Shown here one piece after another: positions 1 through 7,013 of a stretch of DNA of 21,883 nt. Position numbers and translations under genes: made by a program. The notes beneath the pieces are model-generated. The model saw nothing but the letters and a program-made list of their open reading frames with translations. It was not told the origin of the DNA and made no database searches. Numbering within the stretch: the stretch's first letter is position 1; every line of letters begins with the position of its first letter. The stretch comes from Actinomyces sp. ICM47 (lineage in GTDB: Bacteria; Actinomycetota; Actinomycetes; Actinomycetales; Actinomycetaceae), in the NCBI RefSeq assembly GCF_000278725.1, contig NZ_ALCA01000039.1, positions 1 to 21,883 of the forward strand. Direction: 5' to 3'.

Positions 1-38
1 TGCCGCGGACCCCGCCCCGTATGGCTTCACTCAGAGCG

Positions 39-1328
39 TCACGCCTGAGGGCTGTAGGGGTTCTGAGGCTGTTCGCCCGTCTGCCCCTGCTGGTTCTGAG
101 CCGACTGCTCCGGCTGAGCCTGCTGCGGCTGCGCGCCGTACTGGCCCTGCGACGCGGGGTAGGCCTGCTGGCCCGGGTACTGCTGCTGGCCCTGGAAGCC
201 GGGCTGCGCGGGGTAGGCCTGCTGGCCCGGCTGGCCGAACTGGTTCAGCATGGCGGGTGCCGTGTTCAAAGGAGCGACCTTGCCTTCCTTCAGCTCGAGG
301 AGCAGGATCACGCCAGCCGCACCCAGAGCAATCGAGAACAGCGGGAACAGGTAGAAGCCGATCGAGAAGTCAATCAGATCGTTATCGTTGGCGAGGACGT
401 AGAACGTCTCGATAAGCGAGATGATTCCCAGAGCGAGCGAACCCGCGCCCACAGAAATGAATGCCCACTTCTGGTTGGTCAGCCAGTAGGCGACGCCGAC
501 GCCGACGTTCGCGAGGAGCAGGAGCAGGAAGACGACCGGGAACCAACCGCCGCCGCCGAGAAGCGACGTCGATTCAGTCACAAAGAACGAGATCTCGACA
601 TAGGGAAGGAGCATCGAGATAAACACAAGCAGCGACGCAGCAGCAACGCCGATCAGCGCGTAGGTCGCGCGAATCGAGCGACCGCTCACCTTGCCAGCCT
701 CAGCAACGACAGCGTTCTGGAACTGATTGAACGCGCTATTCGCGGCGGCACCGAACTGCGAAGCGGCGGCACCAAGCTGCTGGCCAGCGGACGGCCCCTG
801 CTGACCGGGCTGTCCCTGGGGAGCGCCGAACTGCGGCTGTCCCTGGGGAGCGCCATACGGCTGCTGCCCGTATGGCTGCTGGGCCTGAGGAGCGCCCTGG
901 GGTGCACCATACTGCGGCTGCCCATAGGGCTGCTGAGCCTGAGGAGCGCCCTGGGGTGCACCATACTGCGGCTGCCCATAGGGCTGCTGAGCCTGAGGCG
1001 CATCCGACTGCGCGGCGGAAGTATTCGTGTCAGCAGCGGGTTCAGCGGCTGCCTGCTCATGCGTGCCCTCGGCGGTCGCGTTCTCATGTCCCTCAGCCGA
1101 GGCCTCGGCGGCGGGTGCCTTAGCCGCGGGCTGCGCGGCGGGCGGCTGAGCGGGAACGACACCCTGGCTGGCGAGCCACTGCTGAAGGGCAGGGTACAGC
1201 GACGGGTGAGTCGCAACGTAGGGGCGCAGGTCTTCACGCGCGGCCGTGATGGCCGCGAGGTCCTGAGCGCTCAGCGCCGGGTTACTCATGTCAGCAGCAG
1301 TGAGCTGCGACGGATCGATGGTGCTCAT
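39..1328 (-). CDS. LRV-domain, Q/P-rich tetraspan membrane protein
   Basis: 429 residues, ATG start with an AGAGGA ribosome binding site 6-8 nt upstream. Residues 15-55 (ending LYPALQQWLASQG) resemble the variant leucine-rich repeat domain found at the N-terminus of many Actinomyces/Bifidobacterium membrane proteins. Residues 57-200 form a low-complexity Ala/Pro/Gln/Gly/Tyr linker with two perfect 18-residue repeats. Four hydrophobic helices follow at about 222-242, 260-282, 288-312 and 322-346, then a second Gln/Tyr/Pro-rich tail (355-429). No catalytic motif is visible and no signal peptide precedes the linker, so both low-complexity ends are probably cytoplasmic. The next gene upstream is the tRNA, and the gene has its own promoter. 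Membrane location is well supported; the function is unknown. The disordered PYG/QQ-rich segments could support self-association, which is inference. Confidence 0.85.
   Translation of the reverse strand: MSTIDPSQLTAADMSNPALSAQDLAAITAAREDLRPYVATHPSLYPALQQWLASQGVVPAQPPAAQPAAKAPAAEASAEGHENATAEGTHEQAAAEPAADTNTSAAQSDAPQAQQPYGQPQYGAPQGAPQAQQPYGQPQYGAPQGAPQAQQPYGQQPYGAPQGQPQFGAPQGQPGQQGPSAGQQLGAAASQFGAAANSAFNQFQNAVVAEAGKVSGRSIRATYALIGVAAASLLVFISMLLPYVEISFFVTESTSLLGGGGWFPVVFLLLLLANVGVGVAYWLTNQKWAFISVGAGSLALGIISLIETFYVLANDNDLIDFSIGFYLFPLFSIALGAAGVILLLELKEGKVAPLNTAPAMLNQFGQPGQQAYPAQPGFQGQQQYPGQQAYPASQGQYGAQPQQAQPEQSAQNQQGQTGEQPQNPYSPQA
153..230. repeat. 24-bp direct repeat pair, 54 bp apart, in the C-terminal tail
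   Basis: An identical 24-bp string occurs at 153-176 and 207-230 and encodes the PGQQAYPA segment of the membrane protein tail. The offset of 54 bp equals the period of the other tandem repeat in the same gene, so both low-complexity arms seem to have grown by 18-codon steps. Confidence 0.75.
884..991. repeat. Two perfect 54-bp tandem repeats in the linker coding region
   Basis: Two identical 54-bp units (884-937 and 938-991) encode, on the minus strand, two copies of the 18-residue unit AQQPYGQPQYGAPQGAPQ. A diverged relative of the unit lies at about 830-883. The absence of synonymous differences between the two copies suggests recent duplication. Confidence 0.9.
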
Positions 1329-1377
1329 CTGTATTCCTCTCGCACCCGAAAGTGCAGTTCCTGATGGCGAACAGTCA

Positions 1378-1408
1378 ATTCTATCGCGTGTGCCACTCGC
1401 CTAGTCAA
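1378..1408 (-). promoter_or_regulatory. Candidate promoter of the LRV membrane protein gene
   Basis: On the minus strand a TTGACT -35 element (1403-1408) and a TAGAAT -10 element (1378-1383) are separated by 19 nt, slightly longer than ideal. The predicted start is near 1371, giving a leader of about 42 nt that contains the ribosome binding site. Confidence 0.45.
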
Positions 1409-1440
1409 GACGTTCGCTGGACGATACGTGCTGAAACATA

Positions 1441-1472
1441 AAGAACCCGGTCCCTGTCGGGACCGGGTTCTT
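1441..1472 (-). terminator. Rho-independent terminator of the initiator tRNA
   Basis: Perfect 14-bp stem (1441-1454 with 1459-1472) and a 4-nt loop, beginning two bases after the encoded CCA end of the tRNA. On the minus strand the stem ends in TTCTT and continues TATGTTT, a T-rich tail. Confidence 0.85.
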
Positions 1473-1474
1473 GG

Positions 1475-1551
1475 TGGTAGCGGGGACAGGATTTGAACCT
1501 GCGACCTCCGGGTTATGAGCCCGGCGAGCTACCGAACTGCTCCACCCCGCG
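1475..1551 (-). tRNA. Initiator tRNA-fMet (CAT anticodon)
   Basis: 77 nt including an encoded CCA. The minus strand starts CGCGGGGTGGAGCAG, has a GGG CTCATAA CCC anticodon arm (CAT at 1515-1517), a GGTTCAAATCC T-arm and ends CCCCGCTACCA. Initiator features are the unpaired first position (C1 opposite U72) and three consecutive G-C pairs at the base of the anticodon stem. It is a single-gene unit with its own promoter and terminator. Confidence 0.97.
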
Positions 1552-1563
1552 TCGGTGGTTAAA

Positions 1564-1592
1564 ACTTTACCACCTGAATTAATCGAGGTCAA
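1564..1592 (-). promoter_or_regulatory. Promoter of tRNA-fMet
   Basis: Minus-strand TTGACC (1587-1592), a 17-nt spacer and TAAAGT (1564-1569). The -10 element ends 12 nt before the mature tRNA 5' end, so the precursor leader is about 5 nt. The rest of 1593-1749 shows no gene. Confidence 0.7.
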
Positions 1593-1749
1593 GCAAAGCA
1601 GCCGTGAGCTAGGTCTCCAGATGCGGCGGCACTGGACGTCGCCTGAGGCGCACTCATTGATCATCCTTCCGTGTGTGATTCTGTCACGCCCGATTGCTCG
1701 AGCGACGCTGCAGGCTCGGGAACTCGTCCCTCCATCCTAGCGACGGCAA

Positions 1750-1789
1750 GCGCCCGGCCCGCAGCCCCTGAGGGTGCGAAGCCGGGCGC
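1750..1789 (-). terminator. Possible terminator downstream of the UPF0182 gene
   Basis: GCGCCCGGC (1750-1758) pairs perfectly with GCCGGGCGC (1781-1789), and a smaller inner hairpin lies at 1761-1777. It starts about 20 nt after the UPF0182 stop codon. No T-run follows on the minus strand, so it may be intrinsic-like or only a 3' end stabiliser. Confidence 0.5.
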
Positions 1790-1809
1790 GCCGGTGAGGA
1801 GACATGGGC

Positions 1810-4800
1810 CTATGAGCCGCTCTGCGCCTCCGCGGAGGGAGACGGCGACGGCGTTGCGGCACCATCTGTGGGCGACGGAGTCGGACTCGGCGTCGCCGCG
1901 GCACCTGACGAAGTGGTGCCGAGCGCCGTCTGCGCGGCCTCAGCGCGCGTGAGCGCATCGTGCAGGCGAGTCTGTGCCTCACCGTAGGCGGTCCAGTCCG
2001 ACTTGCTCATCGCGGCGTCAGCATCACGCATCGCCTGCGCAGCATCGGTGACGGCCTGGCTCAGTTGCACCGCAGGATCACCCGAAGCGGGCGCACTGGA
2101 CTGTCCCCCACCGCCGCCCGTCGGCGTGGAGGGCGCGGGCGTCGTGGAAGTCCCATCGTCGGCGACCAGCTGGCGCAGCGATTCCTCAAGGGTGGGCGCG
2201 AAGCCGACCTTGTCGCCGAACGCTGTCAGCACCGAGCGAAGCACGGGGTAGGACGCCGATCCGGTGCCCTGGACGTAGACGGGCTGGACGTAGAGCAGGC
2301 CGCCGCCCACCGGCAGGGTCAGCAGGTTACCGCGGATGACCGTGGAGTCAGCCTGGTTAAGCAGGTTCAGCTGGGTGGCAATCTTCTCGTCGGAGTCGTA
2401 CTTGTTCTGCACCTGGCCGGGGCCGGGCACGGTCGTCGACGAGGGCAGCGCGAGCAGGCGCAGCTTGCCGTAGCCCTCGCGCACCTGACCCGGCGTGTTG
2501 CCCGTCTCGGAGTCGACCGCGAGGAAGCCAGCCATGGCCTCGCGACGGCCCTCACCGCCGCCACCGGGCACGAACACGGAGGTCAGCGAGAACTCGGCGC
2601 TCTCCTGTCCGGGCATCTGCATGGTCAGGTAGTACGGGGGCTGCAGCGAAGTCGGCGCGGACACGGGGTTGCCGTTAGCGTCCACGCGCTGCGAGGATGA
2701 GGAAGCGGAGGCATCCCCGTACGTCGAGGTTTCCTCGGCCAGACGCCAACGGTCACCGCCCGAATAGAAGCCGGACGCGTCGGTCACATGGTAGGTGGCC
2801 AGCAGGTTGCGCTGGACCTTGAACATGTCCTCGGGGTAGCGCAGGTGGCTCATAAGATCGCCGGAGATAGCGGACATAGGTTCGACGCTGCCGGGGTAGA
2901 TCTTCTCCCAGGTACGCAGGATCGGATCCGTCTCGTCCCAGCGGAACAGACGCACGGAACCGTCGTAGGCATCGACGACGGCCTTGACGGAGTTACGCAT
3001 GTAGTTGATCTTGTTGTTCTGCACGTACTGGCCCATTTGCGTGGACTGGGAGTCCACGGTCGCGTCCGAGAGGGACTCGTGCTGGGCGTAGGGGTAGTTG
3101 TTCGTGGTCGTATAAGCGTCGACCACCCACACGAGGCGTTTGTCGGTCGAGGGGTCCCCGTCCATATCGACGACCGCCGGGTAGGCGGACTGCTCGAGCG
3201 TCAGGTAGGGAGCAACCTTGGCCACGCGCAGCAGCGGGTCGCGGTCGTAGAGGATCTGCGAGGCCTCGTTCGTCTGGGAGGAGAAGAACAGGTCGGTGGA
3301 GCCGAACTTGATCGCGTACAGGAGCTTGTTCCAGGTATTGCCCACGGAGGGGCCGCCGTTGCCGGTGAAGGTCGTGGAGACCTGGCCGCCGACGGCGGTG
3401 TCATCCGGGTAGTCGAGTTCCTGGGGAGCCGCGCCTTCGGGCGCACCGACGATCGAGTAGTTGGGAGAACCCGGGCTGAAGTAGACGCGCTCCTCGTATT
3501 GTCCCATCTCGCCGACGGAGGGCACGGACTGCTCCCAGTAGGAGGGCAGTCCGTCGCTGGTCAGCTGGTTGCCGTAGGCGGCGACCGCGCCGAAGCCGTG
3601 CGTGTAGACGGTGTGCTGGTTGACCCACGTCTGCTGCTCGGCGGACAAGCCGTTCAGGTTGAGTTCGCGCACCGAGATGACGGTGTCGCGGCGCTCGCCG
3701 CCCACGTTGTAGCGGTCGACCTTCATGCCGGAGTTGAAGCCGTAGTACAGGCGGGATTGCTGGAGCTGCTGGACGGTCTTCGTGATGACCTTGGGGTCGA
3801 GCAGGCGCACCTGAGAGGTCAGGGTGTCGTTGTCGAATTGGCCGGCCGAGGCCGTGGTGGCCGCGTCGTAGTTCGTCTGGTAGTCGACGTCGTCGAGGCC
3901 GTAGGCAGCCAGGGTCGCGTCAATGTTGCGCTGGATGTAGGGGGATTCGAGGGTGCGCTGGTTGGGGCGCACGCGGAACTGCTCGATGAGGGCGGGATAG
4001 GCACCGCCTAGGATGAGCGCGGCTACAACGGTGACGGCCACGCCGGTGACGGGCAGGCGCCACGTGCCGCGGAAGGCTGCAACGACGAAGAGGACGGCGA
4101 CCAGGAAGGAGATAACCGCCAGGATGGAGTGGGCGGGCATCTTGGCGTTGATGTCGGAGTACATGGCACCGTGGATGGAGCCGGAGTCCTGGGTGAGCAG
4201 CTCGTAACGGCCCAGCCAGTAGTTGATCCCAATGAAAATGGACAGGGTGGCTGCCATGAGGCCAGTCTGCAGGCGCGCGTGCTTCGAGGCGTGGGGGCGC
4301 GGGGCCAGGCGGATCGTCCCGTACAGGTAGTTGACGACCAGGGCGGCGGCCAGACCAATGCCGGTGACGCTCATCAGGAAGGAGACGAGCACCTTGATCG
4401 CGGGCAGGACGAACACAAAGAAGGAAATGTCCAGGCCGAACTGGGGGTCAACCTGATGGAAGGAAGAGGCGTTGAGGAATTGCAGGAGCGTACGCCACTC
4501 GGTGGCCAGCCGTGCGCCATTCGTAAAGCCGAAGAAGAGGGCGACCCCCCAAAAGGCCGCGCGCCGCACGGGCTCGAGGGCCTCCTGGTAGGCACGCAGC
4601 GACGCCGAGGCCTGCCCGCGCGTAGAGGATGCGCGGTGGCGATAGGCGTAGGCCATGGAGAAGTACAGCAGGCCGGTCGCAACCAGCAGGCCGAGTACGA
4701 AGAGGCCGATGTGAGCCCCCCACTGGGTGAGGATGACGCGAGTCGCGCTCATCTGACGGAACCACAGGATCTCCGTCCAGACGATGGAGGCACCGTAGAT

Positions 4801-4941
4801 AACGCCGATGATGGCGATGAGCGCACCAACCGTGATCGTGCCGGGGCCGGGCTTGCGCAGCTTCACCTCGACGTGTGGCGTTCGCGGCCCTCGTGGGTGG
4901 CGTGGCTCATCGGATCCGAAGACCGAAAATGGGAAGCTCAC
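1810..4941 (-). CDS. UPF0182 family large membrane protein
   Basis: 1043 residues; GTG start with AGAGAGGATT upstream, TAG stop. The N-terminal third has about seven hydrophobic helices (near 35-57, 74-98, 127-145, 170-205 which may be two, 225-245, 272-291 and 297-317). A large soluble region with UPF0182-like sequence follows (YIQRNIDATLAAYGL near 335-349, later PPYYLTMQMPGQ and LTSVFVPGG). Residues from about 900 form a Pro/Ser/Thr/Gly-rich segment, a predicted helical stretch rich in Ala and charged residues, and a PSPTPSPT tail. Most of the chain is probably extracytoplasmic. The length slightly exceeds the usual roughly 1000 residues because of the tail. It is divergent from the PPA1309-family gene, as expected in this conserved neighbourhood. 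Family membership is secure; the biochemical role is unknown. Confidence 0.93.
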   Translation of the reverse strand: MSFPFSVFGSDEPRHPRGPRTPHVEVKLRKPGPGTITVGALIAIIGVIYGASIVWTEILWFRQMSATRVILTQWGAHIGLFVLGLLVATGLLYFSMAYAYRHRASSTRGQASASLRAYQEALEPVRRAAFWGVALFFGFTNGARLATEWRTLLQFLNASSFHQVDPQFGLDISFFVFVLPAIKVLVSFLMSVTGIGLAAALVVNYLYGTIRLAPRPHASKHARLQTGLMAATLSIFIGINYWLGRYELLTQDSGSIHGAMYSDINAKMPAHSILAVISFLVAVLFVVAAFRGTWRLPVTGVAVTVVAALILGGAYPALIEQFRVRPNQRTLESPYIQRNIDATLAAYGLDDVDYQTNYDAATTASAGQFDNDTLTSQVRLLDPKVITKTVQQLQQSRLYYGFNSGMKVDRYNVGGERRDTVISVRELNLNGLSAEQQTWVNQHTVYTHGFGAVAAYGNQLTSDGLPSYWEQSVPSVGEMGQYEERVYFSPGSPNYSIVGAPEGAAPQELDYPDDTAVGGQVSTTFTGNGGPSVGNTWNKLLYAIKFGSTDLFFSSQTNEASQILYDRDPLLRVAKVAPYLTLEQSAYPAVVDMDGDPSTDKRLVWVVDAYTTTNNYPYAQHESLSDATVDSQSTQMGQYVQNNKINYMRNSVKAVVDAYDGSVRLFRWDETDPILRTWEKIYPGSVEPMSAISGDLMSHLRYPEDMFKVQRNLLATYHVTDASGFYSGGDRWRLAEETSTYGDASASSSSQRVDANGNPVSAPTSLQPPYYLTMQMPGQESAEFSLTSVFVPGGGGEGRREAMAGFLAVDSETGNTPGQVREGYGKLRLLALPSSTTVPGPGQVQNKYDSDEKIATQLNLLNQADSTVIRGNLLTLPVGGGLLYVQPVYVQGTGSASYPVLRSVLTAFGDKVGFAPTLEESLRQLVADDGTSTTPAPSTPTGGGGGQSSAPASGDPAVQLSQAVTDAAQAMRDADAAMSKSDWTAYGEAQTRLHDALTRAEAAQTALGTTSSGAAATPSPTPSPTDGAATPSPSPSAEAQSGS

Positions 4942-5029
4942 AGCAATCCTCTCTGTTAAACCGAAAGCTATGTCCCAGTCTACCGGCGAGCACGTTGTTC
5001 TTCGTTGCTGTTTTGTCCGCTCTCCGTGA

Positions 5030-5035
5030 GATTAT
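5030..5035 (+). promoter_or_regulatory. Possible -10 element of the PPA1309-family gene
   Basis: GATTAT lies 6 nt before the ATG at 5042 and no Shine-Dalgarno sequence is visible, so the mRNA may be leaderless. The hexamer lacks the first T of the consensus. Confidence 0.3.
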
Positions 5036-5041
5036 GGGCTT

Positions 5042-5611
5042 ATGACAGTTGAAATGATGCCGAGTGCGCGACAGATTGCGCTGGCCAACGTGGTTGTTGA
5101 TATTGAGAAGGGTGCCGCCCGGGTCGGGTGGGATCATGCGCCGTCGATTTACGCGCTGGTTCCCACGGCGATGCTGCTCGCCGACCCGAATCTGCCCGCA
5201 GACATCGCGGAGCAGCTCCGCGGCGGGTGGGATGGCTCGGAGGATCACCTGAGCGCGATTATTCAGGAGGATCTGGACACCGACGACATCGAGCAGGTGC
5301 TCGCTCATCTGGCGTGGCCCGAGGCCGTCCCGGGTGCCGCGCTCACGGTTGAGCGCATCGTGGTTCCCCCGGAGGTCGAGGATGAGGCCCCCGAGGATCC
5401 CGAGGAGGCCCTCGAGTTCATTTCGAACCACCCCGCGCGTACGGACGTGCGCCTGGCCGTAGGCGTTATGCGCACGGGCGAGTCGTGGTGCGCACTGCGC
5501 ACGCGCGCTTTCGACTCCGACGATAAGGTCGGGCAGGGTTCCGTCCTGGTTCCCGCACTGGTCGATGCTCTGCGCGCGTCCCTCGAGCCGGTGACAGACG
5601 AGCAGGCCTGA
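5042..5611 (+). CDS. PPA1309 family protein
   Basis: 189 residues, acidic, no membrane segment or signal peptide. The sequence (DIEKGAARVGWDHAP near 20-34, a central acidic PEVEDEAPEDPEEALEF stretch, and RLAVGVMRTGESWCALR near 136-152) fits the actinobacterial PPA1309 family, usually found beside the UPF0182 gene and the PDZ protease gene. It is flanked here by exactly those two: UPF0182 divergent upstream and the protease convergent downstream. No catalytic motif is recognisable and the function is unknown; a cytoplasmic partner of the neighbouring membrane proteins is possible but only suggested by gene order. The family call rests on sequence style plus context. Confidence 0.85.
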   Translation: MTVEMMPSARQIALANVVVDIEKGAARVGWDHAPSIYALVPTAMLLADPNLPADIAEQLRGGWDGSEDHLSAIIQEDLDTDDIEQVLAHLAWPEAVPGAALTVERIVVPPEVEDEAPEDPEEALEFISNHPARTDVRLAVGVMRTGESWCALRTRAFDSDDKVGQGSVLVPALVDALRASLEPVTDEQA

Positions 5612-5621
5612 CCACAGAGCG

Positions 5622-5663
5622 GCCCCGGCCTCGTTCCTTGGGTGACAGGGACGAGGTCGGGGC
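5622..5663. terminator. Bidirectional terminator between PPA1309 and PDZ protease genes
   Basis: 16-bp stem with two G-T wobbles (5622-5637 with 5648-5663) and a 10-nt loop, in the 94-bp gap between convergent genes. It shares a GGCCTCGT/ACGAGG core with the terminators at 15651-15678 and 19645-19689. Confidence 0.8.
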
Positions 5664-5705
5664 TCAGTTCTCCCCTCAGCGCACGTGGCGGGAGCGAAGG
5701 AAGCG

Positions 5706-6902
5706 TTACTGACAGGTCGGCAGGGTCGCCCCGTTACCTTCCGCGATTGTAGCGACGGCCGTGGCGGCCTCGGACAGGTTGGAGACCTTCACGACGTTCA
5801 GGCCATCCGGGACATGCCCGACGACCTCGGAGCAGTTCTCAGCAGGGGCCAGGAACCACTGGGCACCGTCGTCGTGCGCACCCCACAGTTTCTGTTGAAT
5901 GCCGCCGATTGCGCCGACCTGGCCGTCGAAGGACATCGTGCCGGTGCCCGCGATCGCGTTGCCCCCGGTCATGTCGCCCGGAGTCAGGCGGTCAATGATG
6001 CCAAGGGAGAACATCATGCCGGCGCTCGGGCCGCCCACGCCTTCCAGGTTGAAGGAGATGTCAACGGGCAGGGAGGGGTCGACGGTCAGGTAGATGCCGA
6101 GCTTCGAACCCGGCTCGGTTGCGGAGACGGCGATCGAGTCGAAAGACAAGTCCTGGGTGACGCCATCGCGCTCGACCGTGACCGTCATGAGGCTCCCCGC
6201 GGGCACGGTTCGCATGAGTGTGAAGGGCGTGGAGGCGCGTGTAATGTCGTGGCGCGTGCCGTCGGGGGTCGTGATCGCCAACAGGATATCGCCTTCCTGG
6301 ACGATGCCCTCCGCGTTGGAGCCTTCCGTCGTGCCCGCAATCGTCACAGTCGCCGGGACGTCCCAGCCGAGGTACTCGAGGGCCGCGACCTGGGAGGTCG
6401 TCTGCGAGTTACGCATCATGGTGGACTGCGCGTCGCTCACCTTGTCCTGGGTGGTTCCAGCGGGATAGACCGACTCGTAGTCGGTGATCTTAGAGTGGGG
6501 GTCGAAGTAAGCGCCCACCAGCTGAGCGAAGTTCAGACGGTTTCCGGGGCCACCCGCCTCGGAGACCGTGACCATGCGCAGCTGGCCCTGGCCGGGCTTC
6601 GCCTTGGCGGTGACCGACGCCGACTGGGCGTCGTCGAGCTGCACTTCCTCCCCCGTCGTGGGGTCAGTGCCCTCGATGGCGATCATCGGTTCACCATTGG
6701 CGGAACCCAACACGTTGAAGGTCGGCCCGGGGCTGGAGACCACGAAGGGGACGGGCACCCAGAAGAGTATCACCGCCATCGCAACCAGAGCGATGAAGGC
6801 CGTCGCCAGCCGCCAGCTCACTAGCGGGGCGTGTTCTTCCCGGTCACCCTCCTGGAGGGCGAGCGCGTCGTCGTGTGTCGAGGTCATCTCGGTTTCGTTC
6901 AC
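5706..6902 (-). CDS. Lon-like serine protease with PDZ domain (YlbL family)
   Basis: 398 residues from the GTG at 6902. One N-terminal transmembrane helix (about 31-55) precedes a VVSSPGPTFNVLG motif, a PDZ domain (about 170-255, with EGIVQEGDILLAI) and a Lon-type proteolytic domain. The Ser-Lys dyad is visible: Ser293 in VGGPSAGMMF and Lys338 in GAIGGIQQKLWGA. This is the domain order of the YlbL/Rv3194c type, membrane-anchored with the protease domain outside the cytoplasm; substrates are unknown. The start is uncertain. The frame is open to a GTG at 6920, and an ATG at 6887 is possible. None has a clear Shine-Dalgarno sequence, but CACAAT at 6909-6914 lies 6 nt before the GTG at 6902, matching the leaderless pattern seen elsewhere here. 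The gene is divergent from the zincin-like gene. Confidence 0.9.
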   Translation of the reverse strand: MNETEMTSTHDDALALQEGDREEHAPLVSWRLATAFIALVAMAVILFWVPVPFVVSSPGPTFNVLGSANGEPMIAIEGTDPTTGEEVQLDDAQSASVTAKAKPGQGQLRMVTVSEAGGPGNRLNFAQLVGAYFDPHSKITDYESVYPAGTTQDKVSDAQSTMMRNSQTTSQVAALEYLGWDVPATVTIAGTTEGSNAEGIVQEGDILLAITTPDGTRHDITRASTPFTLMRTVPAGSLMTVTVERDGVTQDLSFDSIAVSATEPGSKLGIYLTVDPSLPVDISFNLEGVGGPSAGMMFSLGIIDRLTPGDMTGGNAIAGTGTMSFDGQVGAIGGIQQKLWGAHDDGAQWFLAPAENCSEVVGHVPDGLNVVKVSNLSEAATAVATIAEGNGATLPTCQ

Positions 6903-7001
6903 CGTGCAATTGTGTCGCACCGGCGTTTGACGCGCACGCCCACCCCTTATGCTCTTAGCGTTTTCGCGGGGTTTTGTCAGCCCGGATCAACGCCCGCCCG
7001 C

Positions 7002-7007
7002 TAGTCT
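7002..7007 (+). promoter_or_regulatory. -10 element placing a leaderless start at 7014
   Basis: TAGTCT (TAnnnT form) ends 6 nt before the ATG at 7014. This favours that ATG over the in-frame GTG at 7008, which would lie inside the promoter. No Shine-Dalgarno sequence is present. Confidence 0.5.
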
Positions 7008-7013
7008 GTGGCC

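Noticed and set aside
21..1364. Long plus-strand frame opposite the LRV membrane protein gene
   Set aside because: It is a shadow of the low-complexity, repeat-rich minus-strand gene; the product is an Arg/Leu-rich string with no recognisable domain and no ribosome binding site.
1401..1664. 87-codon frame across the tRNA and its terminator
   Set aside because: It is translated tRNA sequence and flanking non-coding DNA.
2788..4011. 407-codon plus-strand frame opposite the UPF0182 gene
   Set aside because: Typical high-GC antisense frame; Val/Gly/His-rich translation with no family likeness, whereas the minus strand encodes a clear conserved protein.
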